DNA of 64,000 nt from Mesorhizobium sp. CU3 (GTDB taxonomy: Bacteria; Pseudomonadota; Alphaproteobacteria; Rhizobiales; Rhizobiaceae): contig NZ_VFWX01000011.1 in assembly GCF_006442965.1 (NCBI RefSeq), positions 184,025-248,024 on the forward strand. The letters run 5' to 3'. The notes beneath the pieces are model-generated. The model did not search any database and had not been told where the DNA came from. It saw only the letters and a program-made list of their open reading frames with translations. This document shows positions 1-8,780 of this stretch, in pieces (the first letter of the stretch is position 1; the number at the start of each line of letters is the position of its first letter). Made by a program: the position numbers and the translations under genes.

Positions 1-44
1 TCGATCATCGCCTGGGTAACGACGGGCTTGGCTGGTTCGGTCAT
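1..44 (-). CDS. Start of a leftward gene cut by the window edge
   Basis: The complement of 42-44 is an ATG that opens a frame running off the left edge, encoding MTEPAKPVVTQAMI. A GAGGAAG ribosome binding site lies about 6 nt upstream, so this is probably a real start. From memory only, a similar N-terminus (VTQAMIDAYDEYTH-like) occurs in secreted dienelactone-hydrolase-family proteins of alphaproteobacteria. Fourteen residues cannot prove that, and I leave the product unassigned. It is divergent from the small gene at 251. Confidence 0.5.
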   Translation of the reverse strand, partial: MTEPAKPVVTQAMI

Positions 45-250
45 GGCGCTTCCTCGAGGGGATGGTGGAGGGTGTCCGCAAGATAGGGCCGCGATCCGCC
101 CGGTCCAGTCACGGTCCAATGACGATTGCGGGCGACCTTTGCGTCCATCACGTTTTGGTCATTTCCGAAAGCCTTGATGATGCTGTCACATTGCGACGGG
201 AAGCTGCTCAAAGCCGCCTCGCCGGTTCGATCGACGCAAAGGGGAATGCC

Positions 251-688
251 ATGAACGTCCAGGATATCGTCAACACCGTTTCGCAAAAGGCCGGGCTCGA
301 CCAGGCGACCACGGAGAAGGTCGTCGGCACCATCTTCTCGGTGCTCGAGCACGAGGCGGAAGGCACCAGCGTGTCTTCCTTCTTCGCCCAGATCCCCGGC
401 GCCGATGCGCTGGCCCAGAAATACGATGTCATGGCAGCCGGCGCCGCGGCCGGTTCGGGCGGTGGCTTCCTGTCTTCGTTGGAGGGCGCGCTTGGCGGCG
501 TGCTCGGCGGAAAGGCCGGCGCCTTGATCAACGGCGTCGCCGCGCTCAAGGCCTCCGGCCTTGACATGGCGCAGATCCAGGAAGCCGGCGAGACGCTGAT
601 CAAGCAGGCCGAGGCCGCTGCCGGTCCGGATCTCACAAACCAGGTTCTCGGCCAGGTGCCCGGCTTGAAGAGCCATCTCGGCCTTTAA
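251..688 (+). CDS. Small helical protein, DUF2780/DUF2267-like
   Basis: A 145-residue protein of unknown function. The ATG at 251 is chosen because the sequence from there (MNVQDIVNTVSQKAGL) begins like DUF2267/DUF2780-type proteins. The longer frame back to 62 has no such character. Two helical halves flank a glycine/alanine-rich middle (about residues 60-90, with GAAAGSGGG and GGVLGG). There is no signal peptide, so it is probably cytoplasmic. It is monocistronic: the left neighbour is divergent and the next gene starts some 470 nt downstream. The family assignment is by eye. Confidence 0.75.
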   Translation: MNVQDIVNTVSQKAGLDQATTEKVVGTIFSVLEHEAEGTSVSSFFAQIPGADALAQKYDVMAAGAAAGSGGGFLSSLEGALGGVLGGKAGALINGVAALKASGLDMAQIQEAGETLIKQAEAAAGPDLTNQVLGQVPGLKSHLGL

Positions 689-1162
689 TGCATGTCGCCC
701 AGAAGTGCGCAGCGGTTCTGGGATAACGACATCCATCGAGACACCAGGCCGGCGCCTCGAACATCTTTCAGCCCTGAGTTGCGCCCTTGGGCGAAGGATG
801 TTGCGGCTCCGCCCATCATGATTTGCCTAGCCGGCTGTAGACCTCTCCCGGCTGGAACGGAGCCTGCACGCGAGAGATAAAAATATCGATATTATAAGCA
901 CGGCTGCATTATCATACATATTCCAGAAACCATGCCGCAGCCCTGAAGGGGCGCGTTTCATTGCAATTAACCATCTATTATAAGTTGCATCGCAGGTTGT
1001 AGGCCGAACTATCGGTATCCGCATTGGGGGCGGCTGCCTTTTATCGCCTGTGTCACCACCCTCGCCGACAAATCGGATGCTCCCGTCGACGGGCACCGGG
1101 CGATCGTGGACAGGCAGGAAGGCCAGGCACCTCCGCGTTCGAAGAGAGCAACCCGGCTAATG
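689..1162. other. Intergenic region with an AT-rich palindrome
   Basis: No convincing gene is seen here. Short frames lack ribosome binding sites and have shadow-like composition. The stretch 875-990 is strikingly AT-rich against its GC-rich surroundings. It contains the 12-bp palindrome AATATCGATATT at 882-893. This is a plausible upstream regulatory region for the MHYT-GGDEF-EAL gene, but I could not define a promoter with confidence. Confidence 0.4.
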
Positions 1163-3235
1163 ATGCGCGTCATATCCTGCGTGACAATGAACCACAATTT
1201 GTGGCTCGTGCTCGTCGCGGCGCTGGTCTGCAGCGCCGGCTCCTGGGCGACGATCAGGCTCTTTCTTCGCTCGCACGAATCCACCGGGCTGCAGCAGATC
1301 GGCTGGCATTTCCTCACCGCGGTCTGCACCGGATCCTCGATCTGGTGCACGCATTTCGTCGCCATGCTGGCCTACGATCCCGGCGCGCCGATCACCTTCG
1401 ATCCGGTGCTGACGATTGTCTCGCTGTTCATCGCCATCGCCGGCACCGCGGCCGGCTTCATCGCCGCGACCGGCCGCGCCCCGCTGATCTCGCCCCTGGT
1501 CGGCGGCACGATTATCGGCCTCGCGATCTCCGGCATGCATTACACGGGCATGGCCGCCTATCATGTCGACGGCATCATCGAATGGAACACGACCTACGTC
1601 GCAGCCTCGGTCCTGCTTTCGGTGGTGTTTGCCTGTCTCGCCATCACCATCGCGCTCAACGAACGGATATCGGCCCGCAAATACTGGGCGGCCGCGGTTC
1701 TGGTGCTGGCCATCGTCACCCTTCATTTCACCGCGATGTCGGCGGTGCAGGTAACACCGCTTATAATGCGCAGTTCCAATGCCGACGCGGTGGCGCTGCA
1801 AGCCATGGCGCTCGGCGTCGCCGTCGCCGGCCTGATCATCATCGGCACCGGCCTCGCCAGCTATCTGATCGATGACCAGACGCGCTCGGAGGCCTTTCAG
1901 CGCCTCCAGCACCTGGCGATGAACGACACACTGACCGGCTTGCCGAACCGCGCGAACTTCAACGACCATCTCGACCGCGAGATCGACCGTGCGGACGAAG
2001 TCGCCGGCAAGGTCGCGGTGATCGGCATCGATCTCGACCGCTTCAAGGAAATCAACGACATGTGGGGGCACCACGCCGGTGACCTGGCTTTGAAGACACT
2101 CGCCGAACGCATGGGCGCGCTGCTGCAGGACGGCGAGTTCGTCGCCCGTCTCGGCGGCGACGAGTTCGCCGGCGTCAAGCGCATGAAGAACCAATCGGAC
2201 CTCGTCGAATTTGTAGCGCGCCTCGAGACGGCGCTTTTCGCGCCGGTCAGGATTGGCGAGATGGAGACCACCACCGGCGCGAGCCTCGGCGTCGCCATCT
2301 ACCCGAACGACGCGCACAACCGCGAGGCGCTGGTCAACAACGCAGACCTCGCCATGTACCGCGCCAAGGCAAACGTAACCCAGACCGTCTGTTTCTATGA
2401 GCAGGCCATGGATGAAGCCGTGCGCGCCAACCGCACACTGGTCAACGATCTGCGCGACGCGGTCGAGAACGGCCAATTCGACCTGCACTACCAGGTCCAG
2501 ACCTCCGTCTCGACCGGCGACATCCGCGGTTATGAGGCGCTGCTGCGCTGGAAGCATCCGACCCGCGGCAGCATCTCGCCGGCCGAGTTCATTCCGCTGG
2601 CCGAAGAGAGCGGTTTGATCCTGCCGCTCGGCGAATGGGTGCTGCGCACCGCCTGCGCCAAGGCCGCCTCGTGGGATCACCCCTACAAGATCGCGGTCAA
2701 TCTCTCGCCGGTGCAGTTTGCCCATGCCGACCTGCCGAAGCTCGTGCACGAGATCCTGCTCGAGACCGGTTTGAAGCCGAGCCGGCTCGAGCTCGAGATC
2801 ACCGAGACCACCATCATCGCCGACAAGAACCGCACGCTGAACATCCTGCGGCGCATCAAGGCGCTTGGCGTCACCATCGCCATCGACGATTTCGGCACCG
2901 GCTATTCCTCGCTGGAGACGCTGCGCGCCTTCCCCTTCGACAAGATCAAGCTCGACCGCTCCTTCATGTCCGAGGTCGAGACCAGCCCACAGGCCAAGGC
3001 CATCATCCGCGCCGTGCTGGCGCTCGGCCAGAGCCTGCATATCCCGGTGCTGGCCGAAGGTGTCGAGACGCACAGCCAACTCTCGATCCTGCGCGCCGAA
3101 GGCTGCAACGAAGCGCAAGGGTTCCTGCTCGGCCGTCCCGCGCCTTTCGGCGAGATCTTCGCGCTCATGCATGGCCGGGAGATCGGCAGCGCTGAAACCC
3201 GGCGGGCCGTCCGGCGGGCGGCCGCTGTTGCGTAG
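1163..3235 (+). CDS. MHYT-GGDEF-EAL membrane cyclic-di-GMP signalling protein
   Basis: A 690-residue sensor that probably makes and/or degrades cyclic di-GMP at the inner membrane. The N-terminal MHYT sensor occupies roughly residues 5-240 as about seven membrane helices, with the signature GMHYTGMAAYH near 124-134; MHYT domains are proposed to bind metal and sense O2, CO or NO. A GGDEF domain follows, with intact GGDEF at 331-335 but no RxxD inhibitory site just before it. An EAL domain then carries EALLRW at 458, NLSP, ITET, DDFGTGYSSL and KLDR, all expected of an active phosphodiesterase. The start could be 1160, 1163 or 1187. It is monocistronic, with a large palindromic repeat following. 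Confidence 0.93.
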   Translation: MRVISCVTMNHNLWLVLVAALVCSAGSWATIRLFLRSHESTGLQQIGWHFLTAVCTGSSIWCTHFVAMLAYDPGAPITFDPVLTIVSLFIAIAGTAAGFIAATGRAPLISPLVGGTIIGLAISGMHYTGMAAYHVDGIIEWNTTYVAASVLLSVVFACLAITIALNERISARKYWAAAVLVLAIVTLHFTAMSAVQVTPLIMRSSNADAVALQAMALGVAVAGLIIIGTGLASYLIDDQTRSEAFQRLQHLAMNDTLTGLPNRANFNDHLDREIDRADEVAGKVAVIGIDLDRFKEINDMWGHHAGDLALKTLAERMGALLQDGEFVARLGGDEFAGVKRMKNQSDLVEFVARLETALFAPVRIGEMETTTGASLGVAIYPNDAHNREALVNNADLAMYRAKANVTQTVCFYEQAMDEAVRANRTLVNDLRDAVENGQFDLHYQVQTSVSTGDIRGYEALLRWKHPTRGSISPAEFIPLAEESGLILPLGEWVLRTACAKAASWDHPYKIAVNLSPVQFAHADLPKLVHEILLETGLKPSRLELEITETTIIADKNRTLNILRRIKALGVTIAIDDFGTGYSSLETLRAFPFDKIKLDRSFMSEVETSPQAKAIIRAVLALGQSLHIPVLAEGVETHSQLSILRAEGCNEAQGFLLGRPAPFGEIFALMHGREIGSAETRRAVRRAAAVA

Positions 3236-3254
3236 CTGAAACCTCCGCGCCGTC

Positions 3255-3429
3255 GTCATCCACGGGCGGAGCAAGGAGCGAAGCGACGCGCGCAGACCCG
3301 AGGATCCATTCCGTGACATCCGAGCGCTGCGACGGTGCAGAATTCTCCACCGCTGCGCTCCTCGATTAAGGTAACGGAATGGATCCTCGGGTCTGCGCTC
3401 CGCTTCGCGTCGCTCCGCCCGTGGATGAC
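3255..3429. repeat. Long interrupted palindrome, rhizobial intergenic element
   Basis: Two arms of about 55-60 nt are near-perfect inverted copies. The left arm is 3255-3314 (GTCATCCACGGGCGGAGC at its outer end). The right arm is 3374-3429. The spacer is about 60 nt. The arms share the core GACCCGAGGATCCATTCCGT. A transcript would fold into one long hairpin. It lies between convergent genes (c-di-GMP protein and gcd), where it may also end transcription. It resembles the dispersed palindromic elements common between Rhizobiales genes. The family name is not established from this window. Confidence 0.85.
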
Positions 3430-3523
3430 GAAGTCGCGAAGGCTTCGGCCAATCTCCAGCATATGCGAAACAAGTGGCCGGAAGCGCAGGAACTCGCCGT
3501 TCGCAGGCCGGCCTCACCTGAAC

Positions 3524-5872
3524 CTATTTCGGCAAAGCATAGGCCATCACATAGTCACCCGGCTTGGTGCCGACCGAGCCGTGACCGCCGGCGACGATGA
3601 CCACGAACTGGCGGCCATCGGCCACCGTATAGGTCATCGGCGTCGATTGCCCGCCGGCCGGCAGCCGCGCCTGCCAGAGCTGCTTGCCGCTGGCAAGATC
3701 GTAGGCGCGCAGATAATCGTCGACCGCGGCACCCAGGAAGGCGACGCCGCCGGCCGTGATCATCGGCCCGCCGATGCCCGGAACACCGACCTTGAGCGGC
3801 AGGGGCAGCGGCGTCATGTCATAGACGGTGCCGTTGCGGTGCTTGTAGGCGATGTTGCCGGTCTTGAGGTCGACGCCGGCGACATAGCCCCAGGGCGGCG
3901 CCTGGCAGGGAATGCCGAGCGGCGACAGGAACGGCCCCATAACCACGGCATAGGGCGCGCCTTCGTTGCGGTTCAGCCCCTGCTCGCTGCCCTTGGTGTT
4001 GTCGCCCGGCGGCGGCACGTCCGCGCGCGGGATAAGCCTTGACGTGAACGCCAGATAGGTCGGCATGCCGAACATCACCTGGCGCACAGGATCGACGGCG
4101 ACGCCGCCCCAGTTGAAGACGCCGAAATTGCCCGGATAGATCAGCGAGCCCTGCAGCGAAGGCGGCGTGTAGCGGCCCTCATAGCGCAATTTCTTCAGCT
4201 CGATCCGGCACGCCAGCTGATCGAATAGGGTCACGCCCCACATGTCGGCTCCGGTCAGCGGTTTCGGATTGAAGGAGAGGTCCGAGCTCGGCTGTGTCGG
4301 CGAGGCATGGTCGCCCTCGATCGCGCCACCCGGCGCCGGCACTTCCTTGACCGGAATGATCGGCTCGCCGCTGCGCCGGTCGAGCACATAGAGATCGCCC
4401 TGCTTGGTCGGCCCGACCAGCGCCGGCACCACGCCGCTCGCGGTGGTGATGTCGACCAGCGACGGCTGCGCCGGTACGTCCATGTCCCACAGATCGTGAT
4501 GCACCGTCTGCCGCACCCAGCGCAACTGCCCGGTGGCGAGGTCGAGCGCGGTGATCGAGGAGGAGAATTTCTCGACATTGGCGCTGCGCCCGGCGCCGAG
4601 CTGGTCGGGAGTCTGATTGCCGAGCGGCACGTAGAGCAGGCCGAGCTTCTCGTCGGCGCTCGCCGTCGACCACATGTTGGGCGAGTTGTGCGTGTAGGTC
4701 TGACCGACGGGCAGCGGCGTCGTCACGTCCGGATTGCCGGAATCCCAGTTCCAGATCAGCGCGCCGGTATCCACGTCGAAGGCGCGGATGACGCCGGACG
4801 GCTCCTCGGTCGAGTAATTGTCGTTGACCGCGCCGCCGACGATGATCTTGCCGGCGACGATCAGCGGCGCCGAGGTCGAATAGTAGTAGCCCGACTTCGG
4901 ATAAGGCATGTTGGCCATCAGGTTCAGCGTGCCACCCTCGGCGAAGGACGGGCAGAGCTGCCCGGTGGCGGCATCGAGCGCGATCAGTCTGGCGTCCGAG
5001 GTCGGCAGATAGATGCGCGCCGCGCACGGCTGGCCGGCGGCGGTCTTGGCGTCGGCATAATAGGAGACGCCGCGGCAGGTCTGGTGCTGGCGGTTGGGAT
5101 CGAGCTTGATCTTCGGATCGTAGCGCCATTTCTCCTGGCCGGTCGCGGCATCGATGGCGATGGCGAAATTATGCGGCGTGCAGATGTAGAGCGCATCGCC
5201 GATCTTCAGCGGCGTCACCTGGTAAGTCGTCTCGCCGATATCGTCGGGGCCCTTCACATCGCCGGTGCGATAGGTCCAGGCCGGCTGCAGCTTCGCGACA
5301 TTGTCGGGCGTGATCTGGTCGAGCGGCGAATAGCGCTGGCCGAACGGCGTGCGACCGTAGAAGTGCCATTCGCCCGCAGGCATGTCGCCGCCAAGATTGG
5401 CGGTGGGCGTTACCTTGTCCATGCCGAGCGTGCCGCCGATGTCGTGCGGATCGGCCGTCATCGAATAGCCAGCGACCGCAAGCGATGCGAGCACGGCCAG
5501 GATCAGCGGCGCGCGCCCGTCGGGACCTCTTAGGTCCCGCCTTGCCCAGGGCGTCAGCAGCCAAAGCGCGATCAGCACGATGACGCCGCCGCGCGGACCG
5601 AGCTGCCACCAGTCGAAACCGATTTCCCACACCGCCCAGCACAAGGTGGCGAGCACGAAGAACGCGTAGAGCCAGAGCGAGGTCGACCGGCGACTGAGCA
5701 GCAGCCAGCCGGTGATCAGGAACACCAGGCCGGCGATGACGTAGTACCAGCTGCCGCCCAGAACGGCGAGCCAGATGCCGCCGCCGCCGAGGATGAGACC
5801 GATGAGGAAGAGGACGAGGGCGGTGATGGTAACAGCCAAGGCGGTGCTCCTTCGACTTTCAGGCGACGGCAT
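3524..5872 (-). CDS. gcd: Membrane-bound PQQ-dependent glucose/quinate/shikimate dehydrogenase
   Basis: A 782-residue protein, close to the roughly 800 of E. coli Gcd. It oxidises glucose (or quinate/shikimate) in the periplasm with pyrroloquinoline quinone and passes electrons to ubiquinone. About five membrane helices fill residues 10-150. An eight-bladed PQQ propeller follows, with GEWHFYGRTPFGQRYSPLDQ near its start and repeated ALDxATGxxxW-type blade motifs. In many soil bacteria the gluconic acid produced dissolves mineral phosphate. No pqq synthesis genes are in the window, so cofactor genes must be elsewhere. It is convergent with the c-di-GMP gene and divergent from uvrD. Confidence 0.95.
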   Translation of the reverse strand: MPSPESRRSTALAVTITALVLFLIGLILGGGGIWLAVLGGSWYYVIAGLVFLITGWLLLSRRSTSLWLYAFFVLATLCWAVWEIGFDWWQLGPRGGVIVLIALWLLTPWARRDLRGPDGRAPLILAVLASLAVAGYSMTADPHDIGGTLGMDKVTPTANLGGDMPAGEWHFYGRTPFGQRYSPLDQITPDNVAKLQPAWTYRTGDVKGPDDIGETTYQVTPLKIGDALYICTPHNFAIAIDAATGQEKWRYDPKIKLDPNRQHQTCRGVSYYADAKTAAGQPCAARIYLPTSDARLIALDAATGQLCPSFAEGGTLNLMANMPYPKSGYYYSTSAPLIVAGKIIVGGAVNDNYSTEEPSGVIRAFDVDTGALIWNWDSGNPDVTTPLPVGQTYTHNSPNMWSTASADEKLGLLYVPLGNQTPDQLGAGRSANVEKFSSSITALDLATGQLRWVRQTVHHDLWDMDVPAQPSLVDITTASGVVPALVGPTKQGDLYVLDRRSGEPIIPVKEVPAPGGAIEGDHASPTQPSSDLSFNPKPLTGADMWGVTLFDQLACRIELKKLRYEGRYTPPSLQGSLIYPGNFGVFNWGGVAVDPVRQVMFGMPTYLAFTSRLIPRADVPPPGDNTKGSEQGLNRNEGAPYAVVMGPFLSPLGIPCQAPPWGYVAGVDLKTGNIAYKHRNGTVYDMTPLPLPLKVGVPGIGGPMITAGGVAFLGAAVDDYLRAYDLASGKQLWQARLPAGGQSTPMTYTVADGRQFVVIVAGGHGSVGTKPGDYVMAYALPK

Positions 5873-6001
5873 GCCGTCCCTGCCCTGCCGGCAGCTTTCC
5901 CCTGCCCGCCCCGGCTGTCAAGCTGGCGCCAGACACGCAAAACTAGAACAAAACGTAGACAGTTCTGGTCTTTCGCTGCCGAATCACTACATTCGGGAGC
6001 G

Positions 6002-8614
6002 ATGTCGGGCTTTTCCGAGGACATGCCTTTTTTCGATGAACCGAATGCGCGGCCGGCACCGGCCCCATCCGGCATAGCCGCGCGCGCCATGGCTGCCCGC
6101 AGCGGCCAGAACAGCCAGCCCGATTATTTGAAGGGTTTGAACCCCGAACAGCGGCTTGCGGTCGAGACGACCGAAGGCCCGGTCCTGGTGCTGGCCGGCG
6201 CCGGCACCGGCAAGACACGCGTGCTCACCACCCGCATCGCCCACATCCTCGCCACCGGCCGGGCGTTCCCGTCGCAGATCCTGGCGGTCACCTTCACCAA
6301 CAAGGCCGCGCGCGAGATGAAGCAGCGCATCGGCCACCTGATCGGCGAAGGCAATGTCGAGGGCATGCCGTGGCTCGGCACCTTCCATTCGATCGGCGTC
6401 AAGCTATTGCGCCGCCACGCCGAGTTGGCGGGGCTGAAATCCGATTTCACCATCCTCGACACCGACGACGTGGTACGGCTGATCAAGCAGTTGATCCAGG
6501 CCGAGGGACTTGACGACAAGCGCTGGCCGGCCAAGACCTTCGCCCAGATGCTCGACAACTGGAAGAACAAGGGACTCGGTCCCGACGAGATCGCCGAAGG
6601 CGATGCGCGCAGCTTCGCCAACGGCAAGGGCCGTCAGCTCTACAAGGCCTATCAAGAGCGGCTGCAGACGCTGAACTCCTGCGACTTCGGCGACCTGCTC
6701 TATCACCCCATCCGCATCTTCCGCGCCAATCCGGACGTGCTGAAGGAATATCACCGCAAGTTCAAATACATACTGGTCGACGAATACCAGGACACCAACA
6801 CCGCGCAATACATGTGGCTGCGGCTCTTGGCGCAGCGGCCCAGCGCCGGGCGGGCGCCATCGGCCGGCCAGGCCGCCCCTGCGGAGGCCAGCGAGCGGAG
6901 CGAGCGCGCGGCCGCGAGCGAAAACAAAGTCAACATTTGCTGCGTCGGTGACGACGACCAGTCGATCTATGGCTGGCGCGGCGCCGAGGTCGACAACATC
7001 CTGCGTTTCGACAAGGATTTCCCGGGCGCCACCATCATAAGGCTGGAGCGTAACTACCGCTCCACCGCGCATATCCTCGGCGCCGCCTCACATCTCATCG
7101 CCCACAATGAAGGCCGCTTCGGCAAGACGCTCTTCACCGACCGCGACGACCCCGAGGACGACAAGGTGCATGTCCATGCCGCCTGGGATTCCGAGGAGGA
7201 AGCGCGCGCCATAGGCGAGACGATCGAGGCCTACCAGCGCCAGAAGCATCCCCTCAACGACATGGCGATCCTGGTGCGCGCGTCCTTCCAGATGCGCGCC
7301 TTCGAAGACCGCTTCATCACGCTGGGCCTGAATTACCGCGTCATCGGCGGCCCGCGCTTCTACGAGCGCCTCGAAATCCGCGACGCGCTGGCCTTCTTCC
7401 GCGTCGTCGCCAACAGCGGCGACGACCTCGCCTTCGAGCGCATCGTCAACACCCCGAAGCGCGGACTGGGCGAAGCCACCATCCGCCAGATCCACGACAC
7501 GGCCCGCGCGATGCGCATTCCGATGCTGGAGGCCGCCGCCACGCTTGCCGAAAGCGACGAGCTGAAGCCGAAGCCGCGCGCGGCCTTGCGCGAAGTCGCC
7601 GCCAATTTCGAACGCTGGCAGAAGGCGCTGGAAACGACGCCGCACACCGAGCTTGCCGAGACCATTCTCGAGGAGAGCGGCTACACCGACATGTGGAGGA
7701 ACGACCGCTCGGCCGACGCGCCCGGGCGGCTGGAGAACCTGAAAGAGTTGATCCGCTCCATGGAGGAGTACGAGTCGCTCCGCTCCTTCCTCGAACATGT
7801 CGCGCTGGTCATGGACGCCGAGCAGAATGCCGAGCAGGACGCCGTCTCGATCATGACGCTGCACTCGGCCAAGGGCCTCGAATTCGAGACCGTGTTCCTT
7901 CCCGGCTGGGAGGAAGGCCTGTTTCCGCATCAGCGCGCGCTGGACGAAGGCGGGCGTTCGGGCCTGGAGGAAGAGCGGCGGCTCGCCTATGTCGGCCTGA
8001 CGCGGGCGAAGAAGAACCTGCACATCTGGTTCGTGTCCAACCGTCAAATCCACGGTCTTTGGCAGTCGACGATCCCGTCGCGCTTCGTCAATGAACTGCC
8101 GGAAACCCATGTCGATGTCGCCGACGGCGGCAGCAGCTATGGCGGCTATGGCAATCCCTATGGCGGTGGAGCCTTTGCCTCAGGGCGCGGTGGCGGCGGC
8201 CGGCAGAACCCTTACGGCGCCTCGCGCTTTGACAATATCGGCGCCAAGGATCAGGGCTCCTTCTCCAACACCTATGCCACGCCCGGCTGGCAGCGCGCCC
8301 AGGCGAACCGCACCGAGGCGACCGACCGCAACTGGGGCACCCGCTCCGGCCACCAGGTCGAGCGCATCGGCTATGGCGAGACCGATAGCGGCTACGGCGC
8401 CGGCCGCACCTCGGTGAAGGGCCGCACCATCGAAGGCGAGCTGGTCGCCAAATCCGTCGCCGACACCCCGTCAGCCTTCAATGTCGGCGACCGCGTCTTC
8501 CACCAGAAATTCGGCAACGGCAACATATCGGCGATCGAGGGCAACAAGCTCACCATCGACTTCGACAAGGCCGGCCAGAAGCGCGTGCTGGACGGCTTCG
8601 TCGCGCCGGTGTGA
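6002..8614 (+). CDS. uvrD: UvrD/PcrA-type ATP-dependent DNA helicase
   Basis: An 870-residue superfamily 1A 3'-5' helicase for nucleotide excision repair, mismatch repair and clearing of protein-DNA blocks. Visible motifs are Walker A GAGTGKT at 66-72, motif II LVDEYQDTN, motif III GDDDQSIYGWRGA, motif IV RLERNYRS, motif V TLHSAKGLEF and motif VI YVGLTRAKK. A glycine/tyrosine-rich linker follows. The C-terminal Tudor-like module (VGDRVFHQKFGNG) is one that in PcrA/UvrD binds RNA polymerase. Residues 280-308 are a low-complexity P/A/S/E/R insertion between motifs II and III, longer than I expect for the family. The ATG at 6002 gives the extended N-terminus before the helicase core. Confidence 0.95.
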   Translation: MSGFSEDMPFFDEPNARPAPAPSGIAARAMAARSGQNSQPDYLKGLNPEQRLAVETTEGPVLVLAGAGTGKTRVLTTRIAHILATGRAFPSQILAVTFTNKAAREMKQRIGHLIGEGNVEGMPWLGTFHSIGVKLLRRHAELAGLKSDFTILDTDDVVRLIKQLIQAEGLDDKRWPAKTFAQMLDNWKNKGLGPDEIAEGDARSFANGKGRQLYKAYQERLQTLNSCDFGDLLYHPIRIFRANPDVLKEYHRKFKYILVDEYQDTNTAQYMWLRLLAQRPSAGRAPSAGQAAPAEASERSERAAASENKVNICCVGDDDQSIYGWRGAEVDNILRFDKDFPGATIIRLERNYRSTAHILGAASHLIAHNEGRFGKTLFTDRDDPEDDKVHVHAAWDSEEEARAIGETIEAYQRQKHPLNDMAILVRASFQMRAFEDRFITLGLNYRVIGGPRFYERLEIRDALAFFRVVANSGDDLAFERIVNTPKRGLGEATIRQIHDTARAMRIPMLEAAATLAESDELKPKPRAALREVAANFERWQKALETTPHTELAETILEESGYTDMWRNDRSADAPGRLENLKELIRSMEEYESLRSFLEHVALVMDAEQNAEQDAVSIMTLHSAKGLEFETVFLPGWEEGLFPHQRALDEGGRSGLEEERRLAYVGLTRAKKNLHIWFVSNRQIHGLWQSTIPSRFVNELPETHVDVADGGSSYGGYGNPYGGGAFASGRGGGGRQNPYGASRFDNIGAKDQGSFSNTYATPGWQRAQANRTEATDRNWGTRSGHQVERIGYGETDSGYGAGRTSVKGRTIEGELVAKSVADTPSAFNVGDRVFHQKFGNGNISAIEGNKLTIDFDKAGQKRVLDGFVAPV

Positions 8615-8672
8615 ACGGCCCTTCGACCAACCTGCCGATTCTTGTTTCATCAGCGTCAGCTAACCCAGTCTC

Positions 8673-8690
8673 CTGTCACGCAACCATCAC
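8673..8690 (+). promoter_or_regulatory. Pho-box-like PhoB site upstream of phytase-family gene
   Basis: CTGTCAC at 8673-8679, a 4-nt spacer and CCATCAC at 8684-8690 follow the 7-4-7 layout of the PhoB consensus (CTGTCAT-N4-CTGTCAT). The first half matches 6 of 7. The second is degenerate against the classic unit but one base from the CCGTCAC variant. It lies about 90 nt before the phytase-family gene start, a sensible position. No third 11-bp unit is visible, so this site is weaker than the one before btaA. Confidence 0.45.
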
Positions 8691-8780
8691 GTTCGCGTCC
8701 TAGACCGCTCGGCGGAGAGGTGCTGGCGGCATGTCGATGCGACGCTCGCGCCGGCTGGTTTGTCAGGAAGGGGATAGTCC

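Noticed and set aside
1157..3517. A 786-codon open frame antisense to the MHYT-GGDEF-EAL gene
   Set aside because: Composition is shadow-like (Arg/Ala/Asp/Gly-rich, no domains), and the plus strand carries intact GGDEF and EAL motifs.
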